DNA from: Salegentibacter lacus | GTDB lineage: Bacteria; Bacteroidota; Bacteroidia; Flavobacteriales; Flavobacteriaceae | DNA length: 64,000 nucleotides | Assembly (NCBI RefSeq): GCF_020164555.1 | Contig: NZ_JAIQZB010000001.1 | Location: 124,001 to 188,000 of the forward strand | Reading direction: 5' to 3' | Part shown: in pieces, positions 1-8,998 of the stretch | How positions within the stretch are numbered: the first letter of the stretch is position 1 | Layout: the number at the start of each line of letters is the position of its first letter | The notes under the pieces: model-generated | Databases searched by the model: none | Seen by the model: only the letters and a program-made list of their open reading frames with translations | Told to the model about the DNA's origin: nothing | Made by a program: the position numbers and the translations under genes

Positions 1-1755
1 GCGACCTTCTTCTATATTCAGGTCGTGGTGGTCTTCAATTTCAGGCTTGCAGTAATTTTCGGATTTCGCTTGTTGCGCGAAAGAGCATAAACAATCTAAT
101 TGAGCAATAAGTTGAGCGTTTTGCTGAACCGGCTGAATATAATCATTCATCCATATCACCAGTTTGCCAAAAAGTTGTTGTTCCAGCTGTAAAATCTTTT
201 CTTCAGCACCTAAAATCTTCGCTTCATATTCTTTCAACTCTTCGGTAATGTAACGCTCGGCGTTAACCAATGTCTGTTTTCTAATCCAGCTATCGGGAAC
301 TTTATCTTTATGCGTGTTGCGCACTTCAATATAATAGCCGTACACATTGTTACTCCCAATTTTCAAAGAAGAAATTCCGGTAATTTGGGTTTCACGTTTC
401 AGCATATTATCCAGGTAATCCTTCCCCGAAAAAGCTATTTTTCTGAGATCGTCAAGTTCTTCCGAAAAACCTTCAGCGATACAATTTCCTTTTAAAATAT
501 TTACCGGGGCGTCTTCGTGCAGGCTTTCTGTTATTTTGCTTCGTAGCACCTCACAAGAATGTAAATTATCACCAATCACTTTAATCGCTTCATTCTTACT
601 TTTTAGTGCGAGCTCTTTTATTGGAATAACTGCCTGCAGAGAATGATTTAGCTGAAGTACCTCCCGCGGTGTTACTTTTCCCGTAGCGACTTTAGAAATA
701 AGTCGTTCCAGGTCGCTAATCTTTTTGATGTTTTGCTGAATTTCAGCTAAGACTGAAGGATTCTCGAGTAAAAATCCAACCACTTCGTGACGCTTTTTCA
801 CTTTCTCGGCGTTCTTTAAAGGCAGGGCCAACCAGCGTTTTAAAAGCCTTCCGCCCATTGGCGAAATCGTTTTGTCTATCACATCAAGCAAAGTCACTGC
901 ATTGGCCGCGTTAGAATGATACAACTCCAGGTTTCTAATGGTAAAACGATCCATCCATACATATTCCTCCTCAGCTATTCTATTTATCGCGGTAATATGT
1001 TGCAATTTCCGATGTTGGGTTTCGGCCAAATAATGTAAGATCGCACCCGAAGCGATAATTCCTTCTTCCAAATGCTCCACCCCAAAACCTTTTAAAGATT
1101 TAGTTTGAAAATGTTCGTTTAAGGTTTCGTAAGCGAAATCCTGTTTAAAAACCCAATCTTCCTGATAAAATGTATGAAAATCTTCCCCGAAAATCTGTTT
1201 AAAATCCTTCTTGTTTTTCTTCGGAATTAAGACCTCACTGGGATTAAAATTCTGAAGTAACTTATCTATATATTCTGAATTTCCCTGTGCCGTGAGAAAT
1301 TCACCGGTGGAAACATCTAAAAACGAAACCCCAAAGACTTTTTTTCCGAAATGAATAGCACATAAAAAATTATTCGATTTACTCTGAAGCACCTCATCGC
1401 TTAAAGCCACACCGGGAGTTACCAGTTCGGTCACACCGCGTTTTACAATGGTTTTGGTCATTTTAGGATCTTCCAACTGATCACAAATGGCCACTCGCTC
1501 CCCCGCTTTTACCAGTTTTGGCAAATAAGTATTTAAAGAATGATGTGGAAATCCAGCAAGCTCGGTACGCTCACTACCGTTGTTCCTATTGGTGCAGACA
1601 ATATTTAAAATCCGCGCGGTTTTTACTGCGTCTTCACCAAAAGTCTCGTAGAAATCTCCCACGCGAAACAATAGTAAAGCATCGGGATACTTTGCCTTAA
1701 TGGCGTTGTATTGCTTCATTAACGGAGTAACTTTAGGGGATTTCTTGGCTGCCAA
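1..1755 (-). CDS. mutS: DNA mismatch repair protein MutS (N-terminal 585 residues; 3' end outside window)
   Basis: MutS recognises base mismatches and small loops and starts mismatch repair with MutL. Translating the minus strand from the TTG at 1755 gives MAAKKSPKVTPLMKQYN, then LLFRVGDFYETFGEDA, which holds the mismatch-reading Phe-x-Glu (F35, E37). The frame stays open to base 1 and covers the mismatch-binding, connector, lever and clamp domains. It stops just before the C-terminal ATPase domain, which must lie left of the window. No ATG fits the family start, so TTG is chosen. The gene is downstream of, and on the same strand as, two ABC genes. Identification is firm. The start codon is less certain. 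Confidence 0.95.
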   Translation of the reverse strand, partial: MAAKKSPKVTPLMKQYNAIKAKYPDALLLFRVGDFYETFGEDAVKTARILNIVCTNRNNGSERTELAGFPHHSLNTYLPKLVKAGERVAICDQLEDPKMTKTIVKRGVTELVTPGVALSDEVLQSKSNNFLCAIHFGKKVFGVSFLDVSTGEFLTAQGNSEYIDKLLQNFNPSEVLIPKKNKKDFKQIFGEDFHTFYQEDWVFKQDFAYETLNEHFQTKSLKGFGVEHLEEGIIASGAILHYLAETQHRKLQHITAINRIAEEEYVWMDRFTIRNLELYHSNAANAVTLLDVIDKTISPMGGRLLKRWLALPLKNAEKVKKRHEVVGFLLENPSVLAEIQQNIKKISDLERLISKVATGKVTPREVLQLNHSLQAVIPIKELALKSKNEAIKVIGDNLHSCEVLRSKITESLHEDAPVNILKGNCIAEGFSEELDDLRKIAFSGKDYLDNMLKRETQITGISSLKIGSNNVYGYYIEVRNTHKDKVPDSWIRKQTLVNAERYITEELKEYEAKILGAEEKILQLEQQLFGKLVIWMNDYIQPVQQNAQLIAQLDCLCSFAQQAKSENYCKPEIEDHHDLNIEEGR

Positions 1756-1843
1756 AATTTTTAAATTTTATTTCCCGCTAAAGTACAGAATCCCATATTT
1801 TAAAGGAAAATTATCTCTGGAAGTTATTTAATTTTTTCCACAA

Positions 1844-3091
1844 TTACTGTACGAGAATTTCCCCTTTAGATCCATTTTTTGAAGGAACCAGACGGTAAAC
1901 AGCTTTTGGTTTCAAGCCCTTCTCAGTTCTATGCGAAACAAAAACTACCGCTGTTTCGCTTTCCTTTGCAATAAGATTAATAAGCGATGTGATTTCTAAG
2001 GCACTTTTATCGTCCAGAGAAGTGGTGGGTTCATCTAAAATAAGCAAAGGTGGGTGCTTGATCATCGCCCTGGCGATTAAAATCATTCTTTTTTGAAGCT
2101 CTGGTAATTCTTTAAAAATCTTTTTTGATTTATCTTCTAAATTCAGGGTTTTTAGCCATTCTTTGGCTAACCTGGTATCTTTATCACCTGGTTTTTGATA
2201 CAAACCTACACTATCCATCAAACCTGAAATTAACATTTCCAACACCGTGTTTCTTCGGTTGAAAAGTTCAGTGAGTGCAGGCGAAAAATAACCGATTTTC
2301 CTCTTAATCTCCCAAACGCTTTCGCCGCTGCCCTTTTTGTTTCCGAATAAATATAAATCCAAACCGTAAGCTTTGGGATTATCGCCGTAAATCATTGAAA
2401 GCAAAGTGGTTTTCCCGGAACCGTTGGGCCCGGTAAGTTGCCAGAAATCGCCCTTTTTAATTTCCCAGGTAATTTTATTTAAAATCGGATTTTCATCGTA
2501 AGAGACAGAAACATTTTTCATCTTCACTAACACCTCAGGTCTTCTGCGAAATTTTTCAGGGGGTGGCGGAATAGTTTTTATTTCTGAAAAATTGGTTTTA
2601 TTCTGACTTCCTAAAAATTCTGAAGTACCAATAACCTCTAAAATTTGTTCATTTTCGACTTTCAAAACTGAATCTATAAAAGGTAATAAATCTTTCTTTC
2701 GATTAAAAACTTGAATGATAGCGGTAGTTTCTGAAATATGCTGGAAGGTCGATTTCAAATCAGCTACCGAAGCTTTATCCAGACTATCATAAGGATTGTC
2801 CAAAACCAGAAAATCAGGTTTTTGCTTAAGCAAATACTCCAAAAAAGCTTTTCGTTTTTCTCCACTTGAAAAAGTTCTTAGAGAACGATTCTCATTCTGA
2901 ATTAACACCGAATTCCCGTGTTTATAATCTTCTTCTATAAATTTGTTTAAAACCGTCTCGGAAAACAGCAGGCCTTTTTTTCCCTGCAATTCCTTTAGCT
3001 CCATAGGAGGATTTCCTTTTAAAAGCTGCCGTAGCAATTTTCCCTTTACAGAAAAGTCGGTTCCGAAAATTGCGTAGTGTTTTAAATTCAT
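1844..3091 (-). CDS. Tandem-ABC ATPase of the ModF/PhrA type with one intact nucleotide site
   Basis: A soluble 415-residue protein with two ABC ATPase halves and no membrane segments, resembling the ModF/PhrA ('photorepair') group, whose role is poorly known. The first half has no proper Walker A (G10 and GK17-18 are wrongly spaced) but keeps a signature FSSGE (74-78) and a Walker B-like FLVLD (94-98) ending in DNP rather than DEP. The second half has Walker A GPNGSGKTT (221-229), Walker B LLILDEP (349-355) and H-loop His387. Its signature is degenerate (LPELQ, 329-333). The lost and kept motifs are complementary. The gene ends a pair with the ABC exporter 12 bases upstream. Substrate or partner is unknown. 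Confidence 0.8.
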   Translation of the reverse strand: MNLKHYAIFGTDFSVKGKLLRQLLKGNPPMELKELQGKKGLLFSETVLNKFIEEDYKHGNSVLIQNENRSLRTFSSGEKRKAFLEYLLKQKPDFLVLDNPYDSLDKASVADLKSTFQHISETTAIIQVFNRKKDLLPFIDSVLKVENEQILEVIGTSEFLGSQNKTNFSEIKTIPPPPEKFRRRPEVLVKMKNVSVSYDENPILNKITWEIKKGDFWQLTGPNGSGKTTLLSMIYGDNPKAYGLDLYLFGNKKGSGESVWEIKRKIGYFSPALTELFNRRNTVLEMLISGLMDSVGLYQKPGDKDTRLAKEWLKTLNLEDKSKKIFKELPELQKRMILIARAMIKHPPLLILDEPTTSLDDKSALEITSLINLIAKESETAVVFVSHRTEKGLKPKAVYRLVPSKNGSKGEILVQ

Positions 3092-3103
3092 ACTGAATAT
3101 CTC

Positions 3104-4936
3104 TTATTGATAACCCTGCGCCTGTAAATTGAACAATTCGGCGTACAATTGATCATTTTTCATCAATTCCCGGTGGGTTCCAATTTCCAGGACCGCACCA
3201 TCTTTTAAAACCATGATTCTATCGGCTATTCTTACCGTACTGAATCGGTGCGAAATAATTACCGCGGTTTTGCCTTCGGTTAGTTTAATAAACCGATCAA
3301 AAGCTTCGGTTTCGGCGCGAGCATCTAACGCAGAAGTGGGTTCGTCTAAAATTAAAACCTCAGCGTCTTTCATATAAGCACGGGCAATCGCGATCTTTTG
3401 CCATTGACCGCCCGAAAGATCTTTCCCTTGTTTAAAACGTTTACCCAATTGCTGATCGTAACCTCCCGGCATTTCAGAGATCACCTCATTCGCCAGACTT
3501 TTCTCAGCAGCGCTGTTTATTCGCTCCTGATTCTGGATTTCTTCAATTTCACCCATCGCGATATTTTCACGAAGGGTTAATTCAAACTTCACAAAATCCT
3601 GGAAAATCACTCCGAAGTACTGTTGATATTGGGTTTGATCATATTGTTTTACCGGAATATCATCCAGAAGAATCTCACCTTCCGTAGGTTCATAGAACCG
3701 AAGTAATAATTTAATGAGCGTGGTTTTTCCGGCACCATTTTCTCCCACAAAAGCCAGTTTTTCACCTGCTTTTAATTCAAAATTGATATTGCGCACCACC
3801 CAGGCTTCAGACTTTGGATACTTAAAGCCGACATTTCTGAATTCAAATCCTTTTTTAATTTTCTTCGGAAGCGATAATTTTTCTTCCGAAGTTTCATTAG
3901 CATATTTAAGGTCCAGAAATTCAAAATAGTCCTGAAGGTAAAGCGCGCTATCGGTAATTGCTGTAAATCGGGTAAAAAATCCCTGTAACTTGGATCGCAA
4001 CCTATTGAAAGATCCCGAAAGAAAGGTAAGGTCACCAAGCGAAAAAATTCCCGCCACGGTTCTAAAAACGATTAAAAGATATGCGCCATAATAAGCTCCC
4101 GTACCAATCACATTAAATAATGAACCCCAACCGGCACGTTGTTTTGCCAGTTTTTTACTCATTAAATAATAAGTATCGGAAAGGTTTTTAAACCGTTCGG
4201 CCAGGTAATTTGACAGTCCGAAGAGCTTCACCTCTTTTGCCGTCACATCGCTGGCACCGGCGTAGCGCAAATAATCCAGTTCACGACGCTCTTGCGTCCA
4301 GCTTCGGGCCAGGGAATAACTCGTCCCACTAAACTTAATTTCATTGATAATTGTAGGAACTACCGAAACGACCAGTAAAATAATTAGCCATGGCTCGAAA
4401 GCCACAACTCCGGCCAAAAGAGTGAAAATAACCACCAGATCTTCGGCCTGGGTGAGAATGTTAGACATAAGTCCAACCCTTCCTGTAGTTTGCTGCCGGG
4501 CACGTTCCAGTTTATCGTAAAACTCAGAATCTTCTAACTGATCCAGATTTAATTCTGAAGTTTTTTTGATGATACGCACTGAAGTATCGATACTATACTG
4601 ATCGCCCAATAAACCATCGGTTAAACTAATCGCCCGGCTCATTAAATCTGATAAAATTGCAAGGCCAAATTCGGCTGCCACCAACAACCACAACCTATCC
4701 AGATCTTTTTCTTCGGCGGCAATTTGTAAAACTACCTCATCAATAATCAATTTTCCTACAATAAGGATAATTACCGGTAAAACAGCGTTAACGGTCCTTG
4801 CCAATACATTCGCGTAAAACAGCGAAGGATTCACTTTTCTGATTTCCTTAAAAAAACGAGGTACAAACTTTAGGGAAGCAAAACTCCCTCTCAAATTAAC
4901 TTTATTGGCTTCTAATGACTTTTTAGATCTTGGCAA
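3104..4936 (-). CDS. ABC exporter (fused transmembrane and ATPase domains)
   Basis: A 610-residue type IV ABC exporter half-transporter, expected to work as a dimer in the inner membrane. Hydrophobic segments lie near residues 45-70, 82-100, 165-195 and 275-300, then a full ATPase domain: Walker A GENGAGKTT (398-406), Q-loop Gln446, signature LSGGQ (507-511), Walker B VLILDE (527-532) and H-loop His563. The substrate cannot be read from sequence; lipid, peptide or drug are all possible. The start is TTG, with no in-frame ATG upstream before the intergenic DNA. It is 12 bases from the next ABC gene, so the two are probably co-transcribed. Confidence 0.88.
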   Translation of the reverse strand: MPRSKKSLEANKVNLRGSFASLKFVPRFFKEIRKVNPSLFYANVLARTVNAVLPVIILIVGKLIIDEVVLQIAAEEKDLDRLWLLVAAEFGLAILSDLMSRAISLTDGLLGDQYSIDTSVRIIKKTSELNLDQLEDSEFYDKLERARQQTTGRVGLMSNILTQAEDLVVIFTLLAGVVAFEPWLIILLVVSVVPTIINEIKFSGTSYSLARSWTQERRELDYLRYAGASDVTAKEVKLFGLSNYLAERFKNLSDTYYLMSKKLAKQRAGWGSLFNVIGTGAYYGAYLLIVFRTVAGIFSLGDLTFLSGSFNRLRSKLQGFFTRFTAITDSALYLQDYFEFLDLKYANETSEEKLSLPKKIKKGFEFRNVGFKYPKSEAWVVRNINFELKAGEKLAFVGENGAGKTTLIKLLLRFYEPTEGEILLDDIPVKQYDQTQYQQYFGVIFQDFVKFELTLRENIAMGEIEEIQNQERINSAAEKSLANEVISEMPGGYDQQLGKRFKQGKDLSGGQWQKIAIARAYMKDAEVLILDEPTSALDARAETEAFDRFIKLTEGKTAVIISHRFSTVRIADRIMVLKDGAVLEIGTHRELMKNDQLYAELFNLQAQGYQ

Positions 4937-5002
4937 GGATGATTTTTTCTTTGCAAGTTAGCTAAGATTTGAGAAATTCAGGTATAATAAGAAACAAGAG
5001 TA

Positions 5003-5041
5003 AAGACCCAAGACCCAAGATACAAGACTGAATACTGAATA
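5003..5041. repeat. Short degenerate direct repeats (CCCAAGA / TACTGAA type)
   Basis: Between the ABC exporter and the DUF4377 gene, ACCCAAGA is followed by ACCCAAGA and then ATACAAGA, and after that CTGAATACTGAATA. It is non-coding. The spacing is too short for CRISPR. It may be a remnant of a slippage-prone intergenic repeat. No function is claimed. Confidence 0.45.
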
Positions 5042-5109
5042 TGTAACCTAAAATTAAAATTATAGAAACTACTGTATTAGTCCCTGAAACAAGGTTGCTT
5101 TATAACAAT

Positions 5110-5439
5110 CTAAACCTTCTCCTTGGAAATTATCTTTACAAGCCTGTAAGAAATCGAGGAGCCATCCATGGGAGGATTTTTTATTTTCTTCTTTTTCACT
5201 TTTAAGTGATAAATATAACCGGGTTCATAATCAAAACCTTCTATGCTGTCTTCGTAATAAAAAAGGTTCCAGTCATCTGTACCAATTTGGTCTCCCTCCT
5301 GTACCAGTAAGCATTTTCCTTCCCTTTCTCCCACACATTCTTCGGTATAGCTATTCACCACCATATCTACCACTTTTAAATCTTCGCTAAAGCTAACACT
5401 AAGCAAAAACACCAATCCTATAATTCCAGTCTGCATCAT
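5110..5439 (-). CDS. Small exported protein with a DUF4377-like domain
   Basis: A 109-residue protein with a hydrophobic N-terminus (about residues 3-17) that looks like a signal peptide or anchor. The rest carries the pattern I recognise from DUF4377: VNSYTEECVG, then CLLVQEGDQIGT, a short aromatic stretch, EGFDYEPGYIYHLKV, and a Lys-rich segment before SYRLVKII. The family has no established function; members are often exported or lipoproteins and sometimes fused to META domains. The gene appears monocistronic. Two ATGs occur in a row (5439 and 5436); the first is used. Confidence 0.7.
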   Translation of the reverse strand: MMQTGIIGLVFLLSVSFSEDLKVVDMVVNSYTEECVGEREGKCLLVQEGDQIGTDDWNLFYYEDSIEGFDYEPGYIYHLKVKKKKIKNPPMDGSSISYRLVKIISKEKV

Positions 5440-5546
5440 AACAATTCATTTTCACCCTTTTAAAGTTAAGTGATTATATGATTTACGAACTGGGGGATTT
5501 CCCCTTATTATATTCCAATTTAAGATCCGGAAATAGTAAGGACTGA

Positions 5547-6959
5547 CTAATCCCGATCCTTAGTCCTTTTAATCTCCTGAAGCATATTCCTTAAATCTTC
5601 TCGATTAAAAACTTTTCCACTTTTTACTACCGCAGTAATTGTGTTTAGGTGCTGCAAGTTCTCTAAAGGATTCTCTTCAAGCAATAAGAGATCGGCAATT
5701 TTTCCTTCTTCCACACCACCATATTTGGCCCCCAAATTAAGAAACTTAGGCCCATTAATTATAGAACTTTTTAATACCTGTGCATTAGTTAATCCGGCTT
5801 CCGCTAAGGCATTTAATTCCCCGTGCAGAGATTCACCAGGATACACATAAGAATTAAAGGCACCACAATCTGATCCTGTTAAAATTTTTACACCGGCATT
5901 TTGCATAGGCTCTATCATCCTATTACTTATTTCTTCCATCTTCTCACGCATTTCACTTCCCGAAGCTTTTGCTCGCTTCGCTCCTTCTATTCTACCCTGA
6001 TAGGTTTGTTGGATGCCCGGGCCAATATAATCTAGCAAAGAATCCTGCTGATGATTTACTTCCAAAATTTCAGCCAGGGTTTTTCCAATATAAAGGGTGG
6101 GTGTTACGAATACATTTTCTTCGCTCATTTTTGCGAAAACCTCATCGGTCAGTTCCGGATCGTAGGTATCGATCAAAGGCTCTATCATTCCATAGCCAAG
6201 GTTAAGCCTTGTAAGACTGTCGGCTGCGGGAGAACAAGCTTTTAACGGGTAATACATATGTTCGGCACCATCCAGCCCAAGGGATATCGCCTTCATAAAA
6301 TCGGCGCTCATTGGCATATGACCGGTGGTTTTTAATCCTCTTTCTTCAGCTGCTTTTATAATTCCGTAGTAATTTTCTGCGGAAAGATTTCCATCATACA
6401 TTTTCACATAATCTACTTCCAGTTTTTCGAGAGAATCTAGTGCAGTCACAATATCACTCGAATCTGAAACTTTTATGGATCCCGGCCAGGCGGGTTGATC
6501 ACCATCAAGTTTAGGACCCGAACTAAAAATTGTAGGACCGTTTAATTTTCCTTTGGCAATCTGGTCTTTCCACTCCATAACACTGGGAGTTATATCACCG
6601 CCTGCATCTCTTACCGTGGTAATCCCATATGCTAAAAATAGTGGTAGTAAATCTTTATTCTCCTGGATTAAAGTATCTCCTCCTCTAAAATGAACATGAT
6701 TATCCCATAGACCGGGCATTACAAATTTTCCATGGGCATCTATTTCTTCTTTTGAGGTATAAGAATCCTTATCACGGTAATCGCTAACTTCAACAATTTC
6801 ATCTTCAGAAATAAAAATAGTTTGCCCTTCTTTTAAATCGTTATTTTCCACATCTACAATAGTGGCGTTAAAAATCACCAGGTGGTAGGTTTTTGTTTCT
6901 TTATTATTACAGGAAGAAACACCGATTAAAAATAAAAGAGAATAGATAAGTTTTTTCAT
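5547..6959 (-). CDS. Lipoprotein amidohydrolase (imidazolonepropionase / prolidase-like)
   Basis: A metal-dependent hydrolase of the amidohydrolase superfamily, 470 residues, with a lipobox VSSC (Cys17) that predicts membrane anchoring outside the cytoplasm. Metal ligands are visible in family order: HVH (His88, His90), the bridging Lys186 in YVKMYDG, His214 in TTGHMPMS, His234 in GAEHMYY, and Asp364 in LTGSDCG. Relatives act on cyclic amides and on dipeptides with a C-terminal Xaa-Pro or Lys/Arg; the substrate here is not determined. The C-terminus has the usual beta-sandwich ending GKIADLLLLEENPLENL. It is divergent from the RNA methyltransferase gene, with a 120-base shared promoter region. 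Confidence 0.88.
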   Translation of the reverse strand: MKKLIYSLLFLIGVSSCNNKETKTYHLVIFNATIVDVENNDLKEGQTIFISEDEIVEVSDYRDKDSYTSKEEIDAHGKFVMPGLWDNHVHFRGGDTLIQENKDLLPLFLAYGITTVRDAGGDITPSVMEWKDQIAKGKLNGPTIFSSGPKLDGDQPAWPGSIKVSDSSDIVTALDSLEKLEVDYVKMYDGNLSAENYYGIIKAAEERGLKTTGHMPMSADFMKAISLGLDGAEHMYYPLKACSPAADSLTRLNLGYGMIEPLIDTYDPELTDEVFAKMSEENVFVTPTLYIGKTLAEILEVNHQQDSLLDYIGPGIQQTYQGRIEGAKRAKASGSEMREKMEEISNRMIEPMQNAGVKILTGSDCGAFNSYVYPGESLHGELNALAEAGLTNAQVLKSSIINGPKFLNLGAKYGGVEEGKIADLLLLEENPLENLQHLNTITAVVKSGKVFNREDLRNMLQEIKRTKDRD

Positions 6960-7067
6960 TTCTATTGAGTTTTGACTGAAAAGTCTAAGATAAATTAAAT
7001 TTTAAAAGACCTGGAGTTATAGGGAGAAAACCCAGAGAGAATTCTTCGGAAGAAAAAATGGAAATCC

Positions 7068-7075
7068 TATTTTTG
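7068..7075 (+). promoter_or_regulatory. Bacteroidota -7 element (TATTTTTG) for the RNA methyltransferase gene
   Basis: TATTTTTG matches TAnnTTTG exactly. A TTC lies 20 bases upstream where the -33 TTG is expected. The element ends only 4 bases before the ATG at 7080, so the transcript is predicted to be leaderless or nearly so. Confidence 0.55.
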
Positions 7076-7079
7076 CGTT

Positions 7080-7646
7080 ATGGAAAACCGAAAATTAAAA
7101 AACAGCGAACTGGACCGTAAGTCTATTGAAGAATTCAAGGAAGCTAAAAAAACGCCCATTATCGTGGTACTGGATAATATTAGAAGCTTAAATAATATTG
7201 GTTCGGTTTTTCGAAGTGCCGATGCTTTTTTAATTGAAAAAATTTACCTCTGTGGGATTACCGCACAGCCACCTCATAAAGACATTCAAAAAACCGCTTT
7301 GGGCGCCACTGAAACCGTAGCCTGGGAATATCTTGAAAATACGCTCGAGGTTGTTGAGAAATTGCAAAATGAACATACAAAAGTCTTTGCAATCGAACAG
7401 GCTGAAGGCTCTGTTATGTTAAATGATTTTAAAGCCCTGGCGGGAGAAAAGATCGCCGTGGTTTTTGGGAACGAGGTAAAAGGCGTGCAGCAAAAAGTAG
7501 TTTCAGCCAGTGACGGAATTATTGAAATCCCGCAATTAGGAACAAAACATTCGCTGAATATTTCAGTAAGTGTTGGAGTGGTTCTTTGGGATTTGTTTTC
7601 TAAGATTTCCCAGAATAACAGAGAGCAATCTTATATGAGCCATTAA
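7080..7646 (+). CDS. SpoU/TrmH-family RNA 2'-O-methyltransferase
   Basis: A 188-residue SPOUT methyltransferase expected to methylate a ribose 2'-OH in tRNA or rRNA with S-adenosylmethionine. The three SpoU motifs are complete: motif 1 NIGSVFRSADA (39-49) with catalytic Arg45, motif 2 VVFGNEVKGV (127-136), and motif 3 IPQLGTKHSLNISVSVGV (150-167), which forms the trefoil-knot cofactor site. There is no N-terminal substrate-binding extension like that of RlmB, so the target is not clear. The gene is single, convergent with folK and separated from it by a bidirectional terminator. Confidence 0.9.
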   Translation: MENRKLKNSELDRKSIEEFKEAKKTPIIVVLDNIRSLNNIGSVFRSADAFLIEKIYLCGITAQPPHKDIQKTALGATETVAWEYLENTLEVVEKLQNEHTKVFAIEQAEGSVMLNDFKALAGEKIAVVFGNEVKGVQQKVVSASDGIIEIPQLGTKHSLNISVSVGVVLWDLFSKISQNNREQSYMSH

Positions 7647-7703
7647 ATTTCTCTTTCGAAATTTTCTAAGACCTCAACATGTCATTGATTTAAGTGAAAA
7701 AAT

Positions 7704-7732
7704 ACCTACAAGGTTTTGGAAACCTTATAGGT
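7704..7732. terminator. Bidirectional intrinsic terminator between the methyltransferase and folK
   Basis: The arms ACCTACAAGGTTT (7704-7716) and AAACCTTATAGGT (7720-7732) pair with one wobble position around a 3-base loop. A-rich sequence lies to the left and AAATTATTTT to the right, so both convergent transcripts would meet a stem followed by U-rich RNA. Confidence 0.75.
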
Positions 7733-7762
7733 AAATTATTTTCTGTTGGGCTTAGGGGAATT

Positions 7763-8893
7763 TTAGTTGGCTTTAATCTCTTCCAAAATTGCTAAAAAAT
7801 CGGCGCGGTTATTAACAAAATCTTTGCCCGAAATATCTATAATTTGCACCCTCATATTGGTTTGAGTCTTAATAAAATTCAGGTAGCTTTTATTGATCTC
7901 TACTAAATAATCGGGCTGAATATTTTGCTCGTAATCGCGGCCGCGGGCTTTGATATTTTCCAGCAATCTTTCGGTATTTTGGTAGAGATAAATATATAAA
8001 TCCGGTTTTACCAGTTCTTTATACATTAGATGAAAAAGCTTGTGATACAAAGCATATTCATCTTCGTGTAAGGTGATTTTTGCAAAAATAAGCGACTTAA
8101 ATACATCGTAATCTGAGATCACAAAATCTTTAAAAAGATCATATTGCGCTAAATCGTCTGAAAGTTGCTGATAGCGATCGGCCAGGAAAGACATTTCCAG
8201 AGGAAAAGCATAACGCTCTTTATTTTCGTAGAATTTGGGCAAAAAAGGATTGTCTTTAAACCTTTCTAAAATGAGTTTTGCATTAAAATCTTCGGAAACC
8301 ATGGTTGAAAAACTCGTTTTCCCGGCACCGATGTTTCCTTCAACTGCGATATAATTCAGTTTATTTAAATTGAATGCTTTTTTAGGAATCTCTAGCTTTT
8401 CAGGAATCGCTTTTATTTCTGAATTGTCCTCAACCCGCTTCAGTAATTTTTCAATAGAGACTTTAAAGACGGGATGAATTTCCTTCGCAGCGATATCAGC
8501 CAGGGGAAGCAGCACGAATTTCCGGTTTTGCATTTCGGGATGAGGGATTACCAAATCTTCCGTTTGCAAAGTTTCATGCTCAAAAAGTAAAATATCCAAA
8601 TCCAGGCTTCGGTTTTGGTAATTCTGTGTATCAGAGCGAACCCGGCCGGCATTAGTTTCAATAATTAGTAATTTACGAAGAACTTCTTCTGCAGAAAATC
8701 TTGTAGAAACAGCAACACAGGCATTTAGAAACGCGTGACCGCTAAAACCCCAGGCGGGTGTTTCATAAACCTGAGAAACCTGTTGTATCTCACCAATTTC
8801 TAAATAAATTTTATGCAATGCGTTTTGCAGAAGTTCAAAGCGGTTGCCCACATTGCTTCCCAGCGCGATATGTACTATTTTTGGGGAATTCAA
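7763..8893 (-). CDS. folK: Fusion of HPPK (FolK) and deoxynucleoside kinase
   Basis: Two enzymes in one 376-residue chain. Residues 5-160 are 6-hydroxymethyl-7,8-dihydropterin pyrophosphokinase (folate synthesis), with LGSNVGNR (11-18), RSLDLDILLF (95-104) and the PHP motif (117-119). Residues about 178-376 are a deoxynucleoside kinase with P-loop GNIGAGKTS (186-194), a DRY-like substrate segment (ADRYQQLSDD) and an Arg-rich lid (KARGRDYEQN). The kinase salvages deoxynucleosides. This fusion is recurrent in Flavobacteriia. The start is TTG at 8893, with no better upstream start in frame. The gene stands alone, convergent with the methyltransferase gene. Confidence 0.93.
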   Translation of the reverse strand: MNSPKIVHIALGSNVGNRFELLQNALHKIYLEIGEIQQVSQVYETPAWGFSGHAFLNACVAVSTRFSAEEVLRKLLIIETNAGRVRSDTQNYQNRSLDLDILLFEHETLQTEDLVIPHPEMQNRKFVLLPLADIAAKEIHPVFKVSIEKLLKRVEDNSEIKAIPEKLEIPKKAFNLNKLNYIAVEGNIGAGKTSFSTMVSEDFNAKLILERFKDNPFLPKFYENKERYAFPLEMSFLADRYQQLSDDLAQYDLFKDFVISDYDVFKSLIFAKITLHEDEYALYHKLFHLMYKELVKPDLYIYLYQNTERLLENIKARGRDYEQNIQPDYLVEINKSYLNFIKTQTNMRVQIIDISGKDFVNNRADFLAILEEIKAN

Positions 8894-8968
8894 ACTGAAT
8901 GAAGAAAAATTATTAAAGCTATCCTGTAAATTTCACAGCAAATTAAGTAAAACAAAATCACATACCCC

Positions 8969-8976
8969 TAATTTTG
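8969..8976 (+). promoter_or_regulatory. Putative -7 element (TAATTTTG) for the queuosine-precursor transporter
   Basis: An exact TAnnTTTG match 22 bases before the TTG start at 8999. No convincing -33 TTG is seen. The leader would be too short for a preQ1 riboswitch. Confidence 0.4.
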
Positions 8977-8998
8977 CGGGAAGACTTAAAAAATAAAT

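Noticed and set aside
5003-5041. Possible CRISPR-like repeat
   Set aside because: Units are only 7-8 bases with no spacers; no cas genes are in the window.
8977-8998. Possible preQ1 riboswitch before the queuosine-precursor transporter
   Set aside because: The predicted leader is about 20 bases, too short for any known preQ1 aptamer.
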